From IMG/VR virus record IMGVR_UViG_3300020165_000081, positions 1 through 33,497 of that record: a stretch of 33,497 bases of DNA; one strand, written 5' to 3'. This DNA comes from a virus. A program made the translations under genes and the position numbers. Shown here piece after piece: positions 24,338 to 33,497 of the stretch; positions within the stretch are counted from its first letter, which is position 1; every line of letters begins with the position of its first letter. The notes below the pieces were generated by a model. The model did no database searches and was not told where the DNA came from. It was given only the letters and a program-made list of their open reading frames with translations.

Positions 24338-27300
24338 TAAAAGAAAATGTTGTAAAAGTACCTTTTCGTAAACTAAAGCACATACATCATATTTCTGATA
24401 TTCAAATCAGAAACCTAAAGCGACACGTAGAATATGAAGAAGTGTTTGAACGTACTTACGAAGAAGTAAAAAAACATAAAGACAATGCTGTAGCATATAT
24501 CGGTGGAGATATTGCTCATTCAAAAACTGAGATGTCGCCTGAATTAGTCGATCAGTTGTCTCGCTTATTTAAGAATCTGGCGGATATATGTCCTACGATA
24601 ATTATTGCAGGTAATCACGATTGTAACCTAAATAATCTTTCTCGCATGGATGTTCTTACTCCTATCGTAAATAACTTAAAGCACCCTAATCTACATTATC
24701 TAAAAGATAGTGGGATATACAAGTGTGCTGATGTAAAGTTCGTTGTTTGGGACGTGTGGGAAAAGGAAGATGACTATATTGAAGCCAAAGATTTTGAAGG
24801 TGACACAAAGATAGTTCTCTTTCACGGAACTGTTGATAAATCAGAAACAGATTTAGGTTTCTTTTTACCATCCGATGTTAAGATATCTAAGTTCGGCGGA
24901 TATGACTTAGGCTTGTTAGGAGATATCCACAAGAGGCAACATTTAAATAAGAAAGAGACTATATCCTATTGTGGTTCTTTGGTTCAACAGAATCACGGAG
25001 AAGGACTTTCGCATGGCTATCTATTATGGGATGTTCCAAAAAGAAAATCTAAGTATATAGAAGTCAAAAATGATTATGGTTACTATACATTGGATATAAA
25101 CAAAGGTGAGTTTCCAGATTGTCCTGATATGCCAAGCAAAGCTCGTTTGAGGGTGAGGGTTTCAGACACTACTCCATCCCAACTTAAAAAAGCTATGAGC
25201 GTAATTCATAGTAAGTATAATCTAAAAGAGGTATCCGTAACCAAAACAGATTCATTTGGTTCTATTGAAAAGGTTAGAGGACAGAGAATAGCTGTTGGTA
25301 ATGTAATGGATACGGGCTATCAGTATGGGCTTATAGAAGAATATCTAAAGACTAATCATTTTGTAGATGAGAATACTCTTATAGATATTAAGAAAATAAA
25401 CGAAGAACTTAACGACAGATTGCCTGAGGATAACATCAACAGAGGTGTAACTTGGAAGGTTAAGAAGTTAGAGTTCGACAATATGTTTTCTTACGGAGAA
25501 GATAATGTAGTTGACTTTACTAAGCTAACAGGCATTGTGGGTATATTTGCACCAAACGCAAGTGGAAAATCATCCCTATTAGATGCTCTCTCATTCTGTT
25601 TATTTGATAGATCTTCTCGAGCATATAAAGCTATAAATGTTCTCAATAATAAAAAGACTAATTTTAGCTGCAAGGCTACGATAGAGGTTCAAGGTAAAGA
25701 ATATATTATTGAAAGAAGAGGTAAGAAAGGTAGGGGTGGTCACGTAAAGGTAAATGTAGATTTCTACACATTTGCTGATGATGGTGAAAAGATATCCCTA
25801 AATGGAGACCAAAGAAGAACTACTGATGTAAATATTCGTAAGGTTATTGGAACTTATGATGATTTTATTATGACGGCGCTTTCTCTTCAAACTAACTCAA
25901 CTGTTTTTATTGATAAGACACAGAAGGAAAGAAAAGATTTGCTGGCACAATTTATGGGAATTGGTGTATTTGACCAACTCTATACATTAGCAGCAGATGA
26001 AATACACGATGTAAGTTCTCTTTTAAAATCATTTAAGAAAACTAACTATGATGTTCAGTTAGCAGACATAAAGGATAGTCTTGAAGAGAATAAATCAGAT
26101 TTTAAAAATCTTAGTAGTGTAAAAAGAGAGTTTGTTAAAGATAAGAAAGAAGAAGATAAGAGAATAATAGACCTAACCAAACAACTCAGAAAAGTAGATG
26201 AAACTGCTGATAGCATAAGCGAATTGGAAGAAAGAAAAGCTGAACTAACAAATTCATTGGATAGCATTGATGAAAGGGTTGGTGAGATAGCAACTCTATC
26301 CAAGCAATTCTCTGTAGAAGAAACCGAACTAAATGAGAAAATAAACATCTTTATTGAAAATGAGGTGGATAAAAAATTTGCTCAATTAGAACAATACTCA
26401 GATGAAAAATCAAATAATCAAATTGAAATCGATAAGCTCAAAATAGAGGTTAAGAATAAGTTAGATAAGATTGAAAAGCTTGGTGATTTAGAATACGATC
26501 CTAATTGTAATTTCTGTATGAAAAATCCATTTACCATAGATGCTATGGATACTAAAAAGAAACTAAATGACGATAAGTTATTAGCTAATCAGTTTGTCAA
26601 AAAATCTGATAGTTTGGATACCATAATAAACGGTTTATCTCACATAAAATCACACAAGACTCAGATGGATGAATCAATTCAAAATCTTAGCTTGCTTGCA
26701 ACCAATGTTAGTAAATTAGATAGTGAGCAAAAGCTAACCACAGAAAAAAGAAAAAATCTAATAAGTCAATTAGCTATAATTGAGGATAAAATTAATATCT
26801 ACCACGAACAAAAGAAAGATATTATTTTTAATAAAGTTACTCAAAAAGAAATAGATGATGCACAGAGAGATTCTGGTGATTTAGAAACTAAAATTGATGA
26901 GCTTGATTTAAAGATAAATTCTTTAAATGGTGCGATTAAGGTATTAGAAACCAATCGTGAAAACATAATGGCTAGTATAGATAAGGTTGAGGAGTTAGAG
27001 GATAAACATGCGGCTTATCAGTATTATATGGATGCTATTAAACGTGATGGTGTTCCATATGAATTGATATCTAAAGCACTTCCAACAATTGAGGGTGCTA
27101 TAAATGATATACTTGCTCAGATAGTAGATTTCTCTATGATATTAGAAATGGATGGTAAGAATATTAATTGTTATATAGTATATGATGATGATAATGTCTG
27201 GCCTCTTGAACTGAGTAGTGGTATGGAAAGATTCATATCTTCATTAGCTATGCGTGTAGGATTGATAAATGTATCTAATTTACCAGCTGCTAACTTCTTA

Positions 27301-27489
27301 GCTATTGATGAGGGTTGGGGTACAATGGATTCGGATAATCTAAATTCTGTTTATAATCTATTTCAATATCTAAAATCACAATTTCAATTTACAATGATTG
27401 TTTCTCATATAGATTCTATGAGAGATGCTGTGGATACCCTATTAGAAATTAAGAAAGAGAATAACTTTAGTAATGTTTCTTTTGACTAG
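24334..27489 (+). CDS. fused SbcD-SbcC / gp47-gp46-like recombination nuclease-ATPase
   Basis: Residues 1-~330 are a calcineurin-like phosphoesterase: HISDIQ (D22), GGD (57-59), GNHD (93-96), FHGT (H164) and GDIH (196-199). Residues ~375-1051 are an SMC-type ATPase: Walker A APNASGKSS (406-414), a Q-loop region LSLQTNST, a coiled coil broken by CNFC (C725 and C728, the zinc hook), the signature LSSGMERF (960-967), Walker B AIDEG (990-994) and an H-loop SHID. In T4 and E. coli these are two proteins (gp47/gp46, SbcD/SbcC). Here they are one. It would resect DNA ends for recombination-dependent replication. The start is TTG at 24334, overlapping the 72-aa stop, because motif I lies near residue 20 and no in-frame ATG precedes it. 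The end overlaps the minus-strand gene by 23 nt. Confidence 0.88.
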   Translation: MIKENVVKVPFRKLKHIHHISDIQIRNLKRHVEYEEVFERTYEEVKKHKDNAVAYIGGDIAHSKTEMSPELVDQLSRLFKNLADICPTIIIAGNHDCNLNNLSRMDVLTPIVNNLKHPNLHYLKDSGIYKCADVKFVVWDVWEKEDDYIEAKDFEGDTKIVLFHGTVDKSETDLGFFLPSDVKISKFGGYDLGLLGDIHKRQHLNKKETISYCGSLVQQNHGEGLSHGYLLWDVPKRKSKYIEVKNDYGYYTLDINKGEFPDCPDMPSKARLRVRVSDTTPSQLKKAMSVIHSKYNLKEVSVTKTDSFGSIEKVRGQRIAVGNVMDTGYQYGLIEEYLKTNHFVDENTLIDIKKINEELNDRLPEDNINRGVTWKVKKLEFDNMFSYGEDNVVDFTKLTGIVGIFAPNASGKSSLLDALSFCLFDRSSRAYKAINVLNNKKTNFSCKATIEVQGKEYIIERRGKKGRGGHVKVNVDFYTFADDGEKISLNGDQRRTTDVNIRKVIGTYDDFIMTALSLQTNSTVFIDKTQKERKDLLAQFMGIGVFDQLYTLAADEIHDVSSLLKSFKKTNYDVQLADIKDSLEENKSDFKNLSSVKREFVKDKKEEDKRIIDLTKQLRKVDETADSISELEERKAELTNSLDSIDERVGEIATLSKQFSVEETELNEKINIFIENEVDKKFAQLEQYSDEKSNNQIEIDKLKIEVKNKLDKIEKLGDLEYDPNCNFCMKNPFTIDAMDTKKKLNDDKLLANQFVKKSDSLDTIINGLSHIKSHKTQMDESIQNLSLLATNVSKLDSEQKLTTEKRKNLISQLAIIEDKINIYHEQKKDIIFNKVTQKEIDDAQRDSGDLETKIDELDLKINSLNGAIKVLETNRENIMASIDKVEELEDKHAAYQYYMDAIKRDGVPYELISKALPTIEGAINDILAQIVDFSMILEMDGKNINCYIVYDDDNVWPLELSSGMERFISSLAMRVGLINVSNLPAANFLAIDEGWGTMDSDNLNSVYNLFQYLKSQFQFTMIVSHIDSMRDAVDTLLEIKKENNFSNVSFD

Positions 27490-27640
27490 AAAGTAAATTT
27501 TTAGGCTTTCTAACCTCTCTTTTTAATTTTAAAATATGTTGATTAAGCACCGCTGACATTGTGGTGCTTTCTTCATTTACATAATTTCTAAACCATTTTA
27601 TTAAATTCTCATCAATTGTGAAAGAAACTTTCTTTTTCAT
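27467..27640 (-). CDS. ribbon-helix-helix DNA-binding protein
   Basis: The 57-aa protein has a short strand (KKVSFTID), helix A (ENLIKWFRNYV) and helix B (MSAVLNQHILKLKRE), with a basic tail. It matches the Arc/MetJ-type RHH fold, in which dimers insert the strand pair into the DNA major groove. The first ATG of the frame is at 27655, but GGAGAT (27653-27648 on the minus strand) lies before the ATG at 27640, so that start is chosen. A TATAAT-like -10 (about 27661-27656 on the minus strand) is just upstream with no clear -35. It is probably a transcription repressor, perhaps of itself or a neighbour. Its 3' end overlaps the SbcD-SbcC gene by 23 nt, tail to tail. Confidence 0.75.
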   Translation of the reverse strand: MKKKVSFTIDENLIKWFRNYVNEESTTMSAVLNQHILKLKREVRKPKNLLSSQKKHY

Positions 27641-27727
27641 ACCGATAATCTCCATACATTATATATATTAAATATACAAAAAATGTTATTTTTTAATATT
27701 TATTAAAGAATAATCTAAAGGAAAATT

Positions 27728-30700
27728 ATGGCGATAGTCAAAAAATTTAATGAATTATTAGATTTAGAAGAAATAGATGTTCTGATTGATGAAACAGGCG
27801 AATCCAGACACATAACAATATCAGATTTACCTGAGAGCGTTCCTCAAGGTAGAAGTTCATTTTTGGTAGAAACTTCACCTTATATGAAAGAAGGAACGGA
27901 ACTTCAAATGGATTTTATAGACTCTGAGGGTGAGAGTATATACTTAGAGCCTGTATCTGATTATTTAGAAGGAACTGCTAGAAGAGTATCGATGGAAATA
28001 TATGAAGATACTGCGCCTGGAATTGCTACACTAATTATAGTAGGTGAATTAGAAAGCGTACCTGATGGTCCTAGTATATTCGCCGATTCTACACCCGTTC
28101 CTACAGAATTTGAAGGGCATTATAATTTAAGATTAACCAAACAGGTTATAATAAATTCAACAGCAGTAAATACACAACCAATTAAATTTTTTACACAACC
28201 TAGAATAAGAGTTTTTGAAGATAGAAAAGGAACTATGAGTCAAACAGCACTCACTGCAGTAAGCGGTGGTTTTGTTACTAGTTCTAGATTTAATGTTGAG
28301 GGTCTTTCAATAGATCAAAACTTACTATTTCAACCATATGGTGAAATAGATGAAGAGCTTACACAAGGTAGTTTATCTGATGATGGTCAAGAAGCACCTA
28401 AGCCATCTAAAAAGAAAAATGTACAAGCTTATGTTGAAAGTAAAAAAGTAAAAAATAAAAAAGGATTAAGAAAAAATAGTGCAGAAAAAAGATCTGGTAT
28501 TGTAACTAAAAAAAATTCACCAATAAGTTTTCCATATCAATTAAAAATCGCAGATTTTGATGGAGATGAAACTTTTAGATTTAACACAAAGCATATAGGT
28601 GGAACAGTACACTTTTACACAGCATCATCTGCCGGTAATATTACAACTGTGGATGGGGATGGTAATACTGTAGGGCAAAATCTTTTTAGTAATTCCAATT
28701 TTTATCCGGAAGAGGCTATGCAAATCGCCGGTTTAAACGAAACTCCAACATTTGACACCACAAAAGAAATAGGATTAGAAAATCAATCACCTACCCATTA
28801 CACAGCTTCTATTGTAGATTTAGTAAATGAACAAACTGCTTTGGTAGAATTACCATTTACAAATAAAAATGAAAATGGTGATAATATTATTTTACCAATA
28901 TTTGGACAGGGAGAAATATTTTTCGAATCACTACCAACCGGTTCGTATTCAAATAGTAATCTAATATCATATGCTGATGTCAGGTTGAGCTTAATGAGAA
29001 CATTTTCAGGCGATGTTCATAAGGTAAAGGTTTATGCAAAGAGTGAGGGTGGATTTGATGACTATTCTTTACTAGCAGAAGTTCCTTTAGAGGGAAAGGA
29101 ATTATTAGTAGACGATGCATCGGTTGGTATGGGTGAGAGAACAGGTTATGTAATAAAACAATCTGAAATAAATCAATATTGGCATTGTTCGGGAAGTGGA
29201 AATGGAATATTAGGACCTTCGGATGGTGATTTTTCCGCTACAGCATCGTATAACAATTCAGTATTATTAGATGCTATACAACTATCAGGTAGTAACAGAG
29301 CTATTGATCCTCAAAATCACATAAAATTTCAATTAAGAGATGAATATGACTTTGATATGAAACCAGGAATAGATTATACTCTATCAGCCAATATTGTCGG
29401 TGATGTTGCATTATCCGATGGCGCTCTCCTTATGGTTTACATTTCAGGCTCATCAATGAATCAAAAAAGCGATTTACATCACAATAAATTTACGGATGCA
29501 GATATTGAAGAACCGAATATTTATGGGAAAAGATTAGGGATATTAGAGGTAGATCCAGCTGATGAGAATCAAACTGATTTTGGTTTGGTTACATCAAATT
29601 TTACTCCTGATATTAGTGGTAGCGGTGTTTTACAATTTAGAGCGGTTTCAGGTAAATGGTATATCTCTGATATGTCAATCCAACCAGCATCGGATACAGG
29701 TTTTTCACCTAATTTTTTTGAATTTAGACAAGAGATGCCTTCTCATCTACAACAAAAAAGACCCGATACATTTGAATTTTTAGTTGAATTTTATGATATA
29801 AATAATAATATATCCGATACTGTTGTTTATCAACCAGGAGTTACATTTCAAGGAACTAACTTAACGATAACAGGTGCTGATAATAATATTTCAGGTGATA
29901 TTTTTATTGGTGGAGAAAGCACCTCTAGCGGAATACATATAGGCGGGGTTGAATCAACATTACCTGAAACAGGTGAGGCTGGTGCTGAAGGGTCTGGCTT
30001 TATAAGATCGGTGGGTTATATGGGATTCACAAGCGCATCAGGACATGGTGGAACTCAACCGGTTAGTGGTTCACCTGGCTTTATGTTCTTTAGCGGCTCT
30101 GTTTTACCCAATAGTGGAGATGATTACAAAGGTATAGGTTTTGAGATAGCAGGACCCAGCGGTTCATTTAAATTTAGAACGGATCCGAATGTCTTTGAGG
30201 TAAAAGCTGACACTTTTTTTGTAGGTAAAGAATCACAAGATCCAGCCAAACCAGGTCAATTTATAAGTGGTTCTAAGGGAAATATAGAGATAAGTTCTTC
30301 ATTGTTTCATTTAGATCCTGGATTTAATGATGGCGCCGGAAGGTTGATAATCGGTGCGGGGACTCAGATAAACGCGACCTTATCCGTAAATAGATTACTT
30401 CTTCCAGCTTCGATTATGGGTAATGCTTCCAGCGGTAGTGGTGCAAACACAAATGCATCAGCATCCATAGATGAAGGAGGATTTGCTAAGTTTACATCAG
30501 CTTCAATTGGTGGTTTGGTAGTTGATGAGGTTGGTATACACAGTAGTACAAAATCTCTTGTAATTAGCCAATCAGGACAATTTACAGGATCTGCTATATT
30601 ATTAGGTGATAAGGCTAACAATAAATACTTACAATTTGCTGATAACACATTGACTGTCAGAGGAGACTTAGGTGTAGATCAACTTCTTTTACCGGCAACA

Positions 30701-33497
30701 ATAGGGGGAAATCCAGCTAGTGGAAGTGGTGCAAATACAAACGCATCATCAAGCCTTGATAGTTCAGGATATCTAAAAACAGTCTCAGCTTCAATTGGCG
30801 GTTGGTTGGTAGGAGAGGATGAAATAAGAGGTGGAAATCTTATATTAGGTAAGAGTGGCTTTATACAATCATCCGATTACGCTTTTGAAAGGTCTGGGTT
30901 TATAATAACAAATGCTCTAAACGGATATGCCGAGTTTGAAAACGCAAGAATAAGGGGAACTTTAGCAACAACTACCTTTGAAAAAGAAAGTGTTAATGCT
31001 GTCGGTGGTCAGATGTTTGTTGCAAATTCAACAGCACTTAGTGGTTCAGAGGTTAGGTCATCAGAAGTTTCTATGTCATTAAAAAATGTCAGCGGATTTA
31101 CAAAAGATGAGATACTTTTAATTAAAAAGGTTAGCGACACAGGATTTAATACAGAGTATGCTAAGGTTATATCATCATCTAGATTTGCGGGTGGTGGGGA
31201 TAGTGATCCTGATGGATTAGCTGGTAATTTATTTTTACAGAGAGGTCATGGATTTTACACAAGATCAAGTAGTATTTACTATGGTGGTCAGGGAGAAGGC
31301 GCTTCTGCTAACACATTACAGACTTGGCAAAATAAACCAAGCGGTGAACTACTTCCTTTAAAATTTTCTACGGGAAGTAGATATGGTGTTTCTTCTTTTA
31401 GATTAGGAAATACAGGTTACCTTTATTCTACCGGATCAGATTCATCCGGATCTCTTGTTGTAGGAAACCAATCTGTTTCAGCATCTTTACACGTTCACCT
31501 AACCGGCTCTGTTATTCAGGTTGGAGATGGAACGAGCTTGTCGTTACGGATGTTTCCTCATCATAACTCATCATCAGCTTTATTAGAGGAACATCCATTT
31601 TGGAAAACTGCTAATGGAGCTGTAAAAATTGATCGTGACTTTTACTTTACATCCTCTGCTGCTAATTTTACGGGAGCCGGTGAAAAAAGGGGTAAGAGGG
31701 TAGGTTTAGGAATTTTTGGAGTAACCGATAGTACAAATGATAGTCAATTAAGATTAAGGGTAACCGCTTCAGTTGACCGTGCTACGATTGAAAGCGTACA
31801 ATTAGGAGCTAGTGGTTCTGTTGGAGATCCGATAGGAGGACCTGATGAATATAAAGAGGGGCAGGTTGTTGTTAGTACCGGTAGGTATATTAGCGGAACA
31901 GGTAGTGATACTGTAGGAAGCGGTTACATAAGACTGAATGCTAATCCAAAAAATGCTGCGACACCTTATATGGACATTGTTGAGAGGACTGGTAGCGGTA
32001 TATACGATGTTGATTTAAAGGTTAGGTTAGGAGACTTAACAGGCCTAACAACCGCTGAGGTTGGTGATAATCCTAGATTTGGATTATTTACGGAAAACGC
32101 ATTCCTAACAAATCAGGTTGTTGTGGGAACACTAGCAACCGAACACATTAAGATAGATGGCACTAGTATGTTATTTAAGGATGGTAGCAACACACAGGCT
32201 GAACTAAGAGGAACTACCTGGACTTTGGGTGGGGCGCATGGCACCACAGATGATGTGGTTGTAATAGCACCAACCGCCGGCGTAAAGATACACGATAGTT
32301 CAACAAACTTTGTGCAGGTTGATTCCAATGGATTATTCATACACTCAGGAAACGCTTCCAATCCATCGGCGCACTTTAGCGGTGAGGTAGAATTATACGC
32401 TAATGGTGGAACTGATAGAACAGTTCATATAACTCAACACGGAATAAACATAGGACCCTCAGCCACAGGTCCGAGCTCAGCTAACACTCCGAACGCAGTT
32501 GCTGGAAATATCAGCGCTCATGCACAGGGTGTTAGGATATACGGAACTGCAACAGATGATTATGTGGATGTTAAATCCGATGGTTTTGATGTTGTGGCCG
32601 CAAACAAAACTCAAGCCTCATTCGGCGCAACGACAAAGATAGGTGTTGATGAGAATGATTCAACCTTTGTTCAGATAGACAGCGATTCGGTTGATATAAT
32701 AGAGGATGTAGGTGGAACGAATGCTACAGTAGCATCATTTGGAGTCACAACTGTTATCGGAGAGGTTGGAAGCAGTAAGAATAACATTCAACTTACATCT
32801 GGTGCTATTAATTTTAGAAACAATACCGATACTCTTCTTACAATATCTGCAGATGGTCAGAGTATATCAGGTGAGAACTTCATAATTCAAAAAACATCAG
32901 TATTTGGAAGCGGTTTAGACCAACATCCCTCAGGCACAATAACTCTCAGCACCGGAACAGGTGGTTCAGCAATAACATCGAATTTTGATTCTAATATAAC
33001 TCTAATAACCAACACAGGCGCTGATACTTGGACACTCCAAACAGATGCTCATATGAGAAATCTTACAATTCCAGATACCGTAACCCTCAAAACAAATGGT
33101 TTTAGGTTATTTGTAAAGGATACATTAACGGTTGCTGATGGTGGAACTATTGATAATGGTGGTTCTGTTGGTTCGAATGGTACTATAGGAAATTTCTCGG
33201 GCGGTAATGTTGCAGGCGGAGCTGGTGGAGCTGGGGGAGCTGGTAATAATCTCTCAGCTGGAACTACTGGTCAAGCCGGTGCTAATGGTTCAAACAGCGG
33301 TGCTTCCAATCAACCGGAGGGCGGCGGCGGAGGCGGCGGCGGAGGCGGAGGTGGAATAGTTTTTATATCCGCAAGGGTTATCACCGGTGATGGAGATATA
33401 TTTGCAAAGGGTGGTAATGGTGGTACTGGTGGAGCCGGAGTATACAAAAATCAAGTAACGAATGCTGCTGGTGGAGCTGGCGGTACGCTTGCAACTT
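27728..33497 (+). CDS. giant tail-fibre/adhesin protein, partial (3' end outside window)
   Basis: The frame is open from ATG 27728 to the window end, 1923 codons with no stop. An AAAGGA ribosome-binding site lies 5 nt before the start. Residues 1-~200 look like a virion-attachment domain. Residues ~228-265 are Lys-rich. Most of the rest is strand-rich, Gly/Ser/Thr-rich repeat sequence. Two 48-residue modules (890-937 and 986-1033) share SGSGANTNAS and SASIGG. Residues ~1077-1095 hold GTLATTTFEKESVNAVGGQ, a phrase typical of tail-tip/central-fibre proteins. The end (from about 1790) has NLTIPDTVTLKTNGF, then Gly-rich repeats with a run of 12 Gly (1865-1876). It should bind the host surface. 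The end and any chaperone gene are missing. Confidence 0.85.
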   Translation, partial: MAIVKKFNELLDLEEIDVLIDETGESRHITISDLPESVPQGRSSFLVETSPYMKEGTELQMDFIDSEGESIYLEPVSDYLEGTARRVSMEIYEDTAPGIATLIIVGELESVPDGPSIFADSTPVPTEFEGHYNLRLTKQVIINSTAVNTQPIKFFTQPRIRVFEDRKGTMSQTALTAVSGGFVTSSRFNVEGLSIDQNLLFQPYGEIDEELTQGSLSDDGQEAPKPSKKKNVQAYVESKKVKNKKGLRKNSAEKRSGIVTKKNSPISFPYQLKIADFDGDETFRFNTKHIGGTVHFYTASSAGNITTVDGDGNTVGQNLFSNSNFYPEEAMQIAGLNETPTFDTTKEIGLENQSPTHYTASIVDLVNEQTALVELPFTNKNENGDNIILPIFGQGEIFFESLPTGSYSNSNLISYADVRLSLMRTFSGDVHKVKVYAKSEGGFDDYSLLAEVPLEGKELLVDDASVGMGERTGYVIKQSEINQYWHCSGSGNGILGPSDGDFSATASYNNSVLLDAIQLSGSNRAIDPQNHIKFQLRDEYDFDMKPGIDYTLSANIVGDVALSDGALLMVYISGSSMNQKSDLHHNKFTDADIEEPNIYGKRLGILEVDPADENQTDFGLVTSNFTPDISGSGVLQFRAVSGKWYISDMSIQPASDTGFSPNFFEFRQEMPSHLQQKRPDTFEFLVEFYDINNNISDTVVYQPGVTFQGTNLTITGADNNISGDIFIGGESTSSGIHIGGVESTLPETGEAGAEGSGFIRSVGYMGFTSASGHGGTQPVSGSPGFMFFSGSVLPNSGDDYKGIGFEIAGPSGSFKFRTDPNVFEVKADTFFVGKESQDPAKPGQFISGSKGNIEISSSLFHLDPGFNDGAGRLIIGAGTQINATLSVNRLLLPASIMGNASSGSGANTNASASIDEGGFAKFTSASIGGLVVDEVGIHSSTKSLVISQSGQFTGSAILLGDKANNKYLQFADNTLTVRGDLGVDQLLLPATIGGNPASGSGANTNASSSLDSSGYLKTVSASIGGWLVGEDEIRGGNLILGKSGFIQSSDYAFERSGFIITNALNGYAEFENARIRGTLATTTFEKESVNAVGGQMFVANSTALSGSEVRSSEVSMSLKNVSGFTKDEILLIKKVSDTGFNTEYAKVISSSRFAGGGDSDPDGLAGNLFLQRGHGFYTRSSSIYYGGQGEGASANTLQTWQNKPSGELLPLKFSTGSRYGVSSFRLGNTGYLYSTGSDSSGSLVVGNQSVSASLHVHLTGSVIQVGDGTSLSLRMFPHHNSSSALLEEHPFWKTANGAVKIDRDFYFTSSAANFTGAGEKRGKRVGLGIFGVTDSTNDSQLRLRVTASVDRATIESVQLGASGSVGDPIGGPDEYKEGQVVVSTGRYISGTGSDTVGSGYIRLNANPKNAATPYMDIVERTGSGIYDVDLKVRLGDLTGLTTAEVGDNPRFGLFTENAFLTNQVVVGTLATEHIKIDGTSMLFKDGSNTQAELRGTTWTLGGAHGTTDDVVVIAPTAGVKIHDSSTNFVQVDSNGLFIHSGNASNPSAHFSGEVELYANGGTDRTVHITQHGINIGPSATGPSSANTPNAVAGNISAHAQGVRIYGTATDDYVDVKSDGFDVVAANKTQASFGATTKIGVDENDSTFVQIDSDSVDIIEDVGGTNATVASFGVTTVIGEVGSSKNNIQLTSGAINFRNNTDTLLTISADGQSISGENFIIQKTSVFGSGLDQHPSGTITLSTGTGGSAITSNFDSNITLITNTGADTWTLQTDAHMRNLTIPDTVTLKTNGFRLFVKDTLTVADGGTIDNGGSVGSNGTIGNFSGGNVAGGAGGAGGAGNNLSAGTTGQAGANGSNSGASNQPEGGGGGGGGGGGGIVFISARVITGDGDIFAKGGNGGTGGAGVYKNQVTNAAGGAGGTLAT
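30395..30538 (+). repeat. tail-fibre module, copy 1
   Basis: A 48-codon unit of the fibre gene, starting LLLPASI and ending near GGLVVDEVGI. It matches copy 2 (30683-30826) closely at LLLPA, SGSGANTNAS and SASIGG. The copies start 288 nt (96 codons) apart, so they are an internal duplication with a different segment between them. Confidence 0.8.
30683..30826 (+). repeat. tail-fibre module, copy 2
   Basis: A 48-codon unit starting LLLPATI and ending near GGWLVGEDEI, paired with copy 1 at 30395-30538. The nucleotide sequences differ enough that the duplication is not recent. Confidence 0.8.
33320..33355 (+). repeat. polyglycine-coding GC-rich tract
   Basis: Twelve consecutive Gly codons, mostly GGC and GGA, in an otherwise AT-rich genome. 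The stretch lies within a Gly-rich region (about 33130 to the end), as in adhesin tips. Because GGN repeats slip easily, its length may vary between relatives. Confidence 0.85.

Noticed and set aside
26055-26348. 97-aa minus-strand ORF
   Set aside because: Ser/Leu-rich antisense of the coiled coil in the SbcC-like part, a typical shadow.
30364-30648. 94-aa minus-strand ORF
   Set aside because: Antisense to the duplicated fibre module, without a ribosome-binding site.
32113-32361. 82-aa minus-strand ORF
   Set aside because: Antisense to the fibre gene, with no support.

Overview
The window looks like part of an AT-rich genome of a tailed, contractile (myovirus-type) phage distantly related to T4. 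The evidence is a set of T4-type proteins: a late-transcription sigma factor (gp55 type), a baseplate hub/spike protein (gp5 type), baseplate wedge proteins (gp25 and gp6 types), a primase (gp61 type), and recombination nuclease/ATPase domains (gp47 and gp46 types, here in one polypeptide). No host marker is visible. Marine T4-like phages are the closest match by eye, but that is recollection, not a search. Coding is dense, mostly on the + strand, with many 1-4 nt start/stop overlaps. No tRNA, CRISPR array, integrase or insertion sequence was seen.

Layout. (1) 1-108: the 3' end of an unidentified gene. (2) 109-5262: an operon behind a strong sigma70-like promoter, holding a 630-aa unknown protein, a glycosyltransferase with a winged-helix-like tail, an HD-domain protein, a small membrane protein and the gp55-like sigma factor, ended by a bidirectional terminator. 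(3) 5304-5525, minus strand: a small membrane protein with its own near-consensus promoter. (4) 5655-22706: the virion block. It holds a small protein of unknown role, the gp5-like hub, a coiled-coil protein, an unknown protein, gp25, gp6, a DNRLRE-like beta protein, a small protein, a 2298-aa giant with a tail-protein-I/gp7-like motif and a LamG-like domain, a conserved structural protein with an Ig-like tail, two paralogous structural proteins and an HExxH metallopeptidase. (5) 22707-27489: a replication/recombination block with a repeat-rich leader, a PD-(D/E)XK nuclease, a primase that has lost most zinc-ribbon cysteines, a 72-aa overlapping ORF and an SbcD-SbcC type fusion. (6) 27467-27640, minus strand: a ribbon-helix-helix protein. 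(7) 27728 to the window end: a giant tail-fibre/adhesin gene, at least 1923 codons, open at the right edge and ending in Gly-rich sequence.

How it fits together (inference). Canonical sigma70-like promoters precede the unknown/glycosyltransferase/sigma operon, the minus-strand membrane gene and the recombination block, as expected for genes read early by host polymerase. Virion genes lack such promoters, but two unit starts share a 13-mer, ATATTTATATATG, with an 11-nt match at a third. These are candidate sites for the phage sigma factor. The most unusual items are the glycosyltransferase with a possible DNA-binding tail, the fused gp47-gp46 protein, the primase without a zinc ribbon, the DNRLRE-like and 2298-aa virion proteins, the metallopeptidase in the virion operon, and the promoter/terminator-bounded minus-strand membrane gene.
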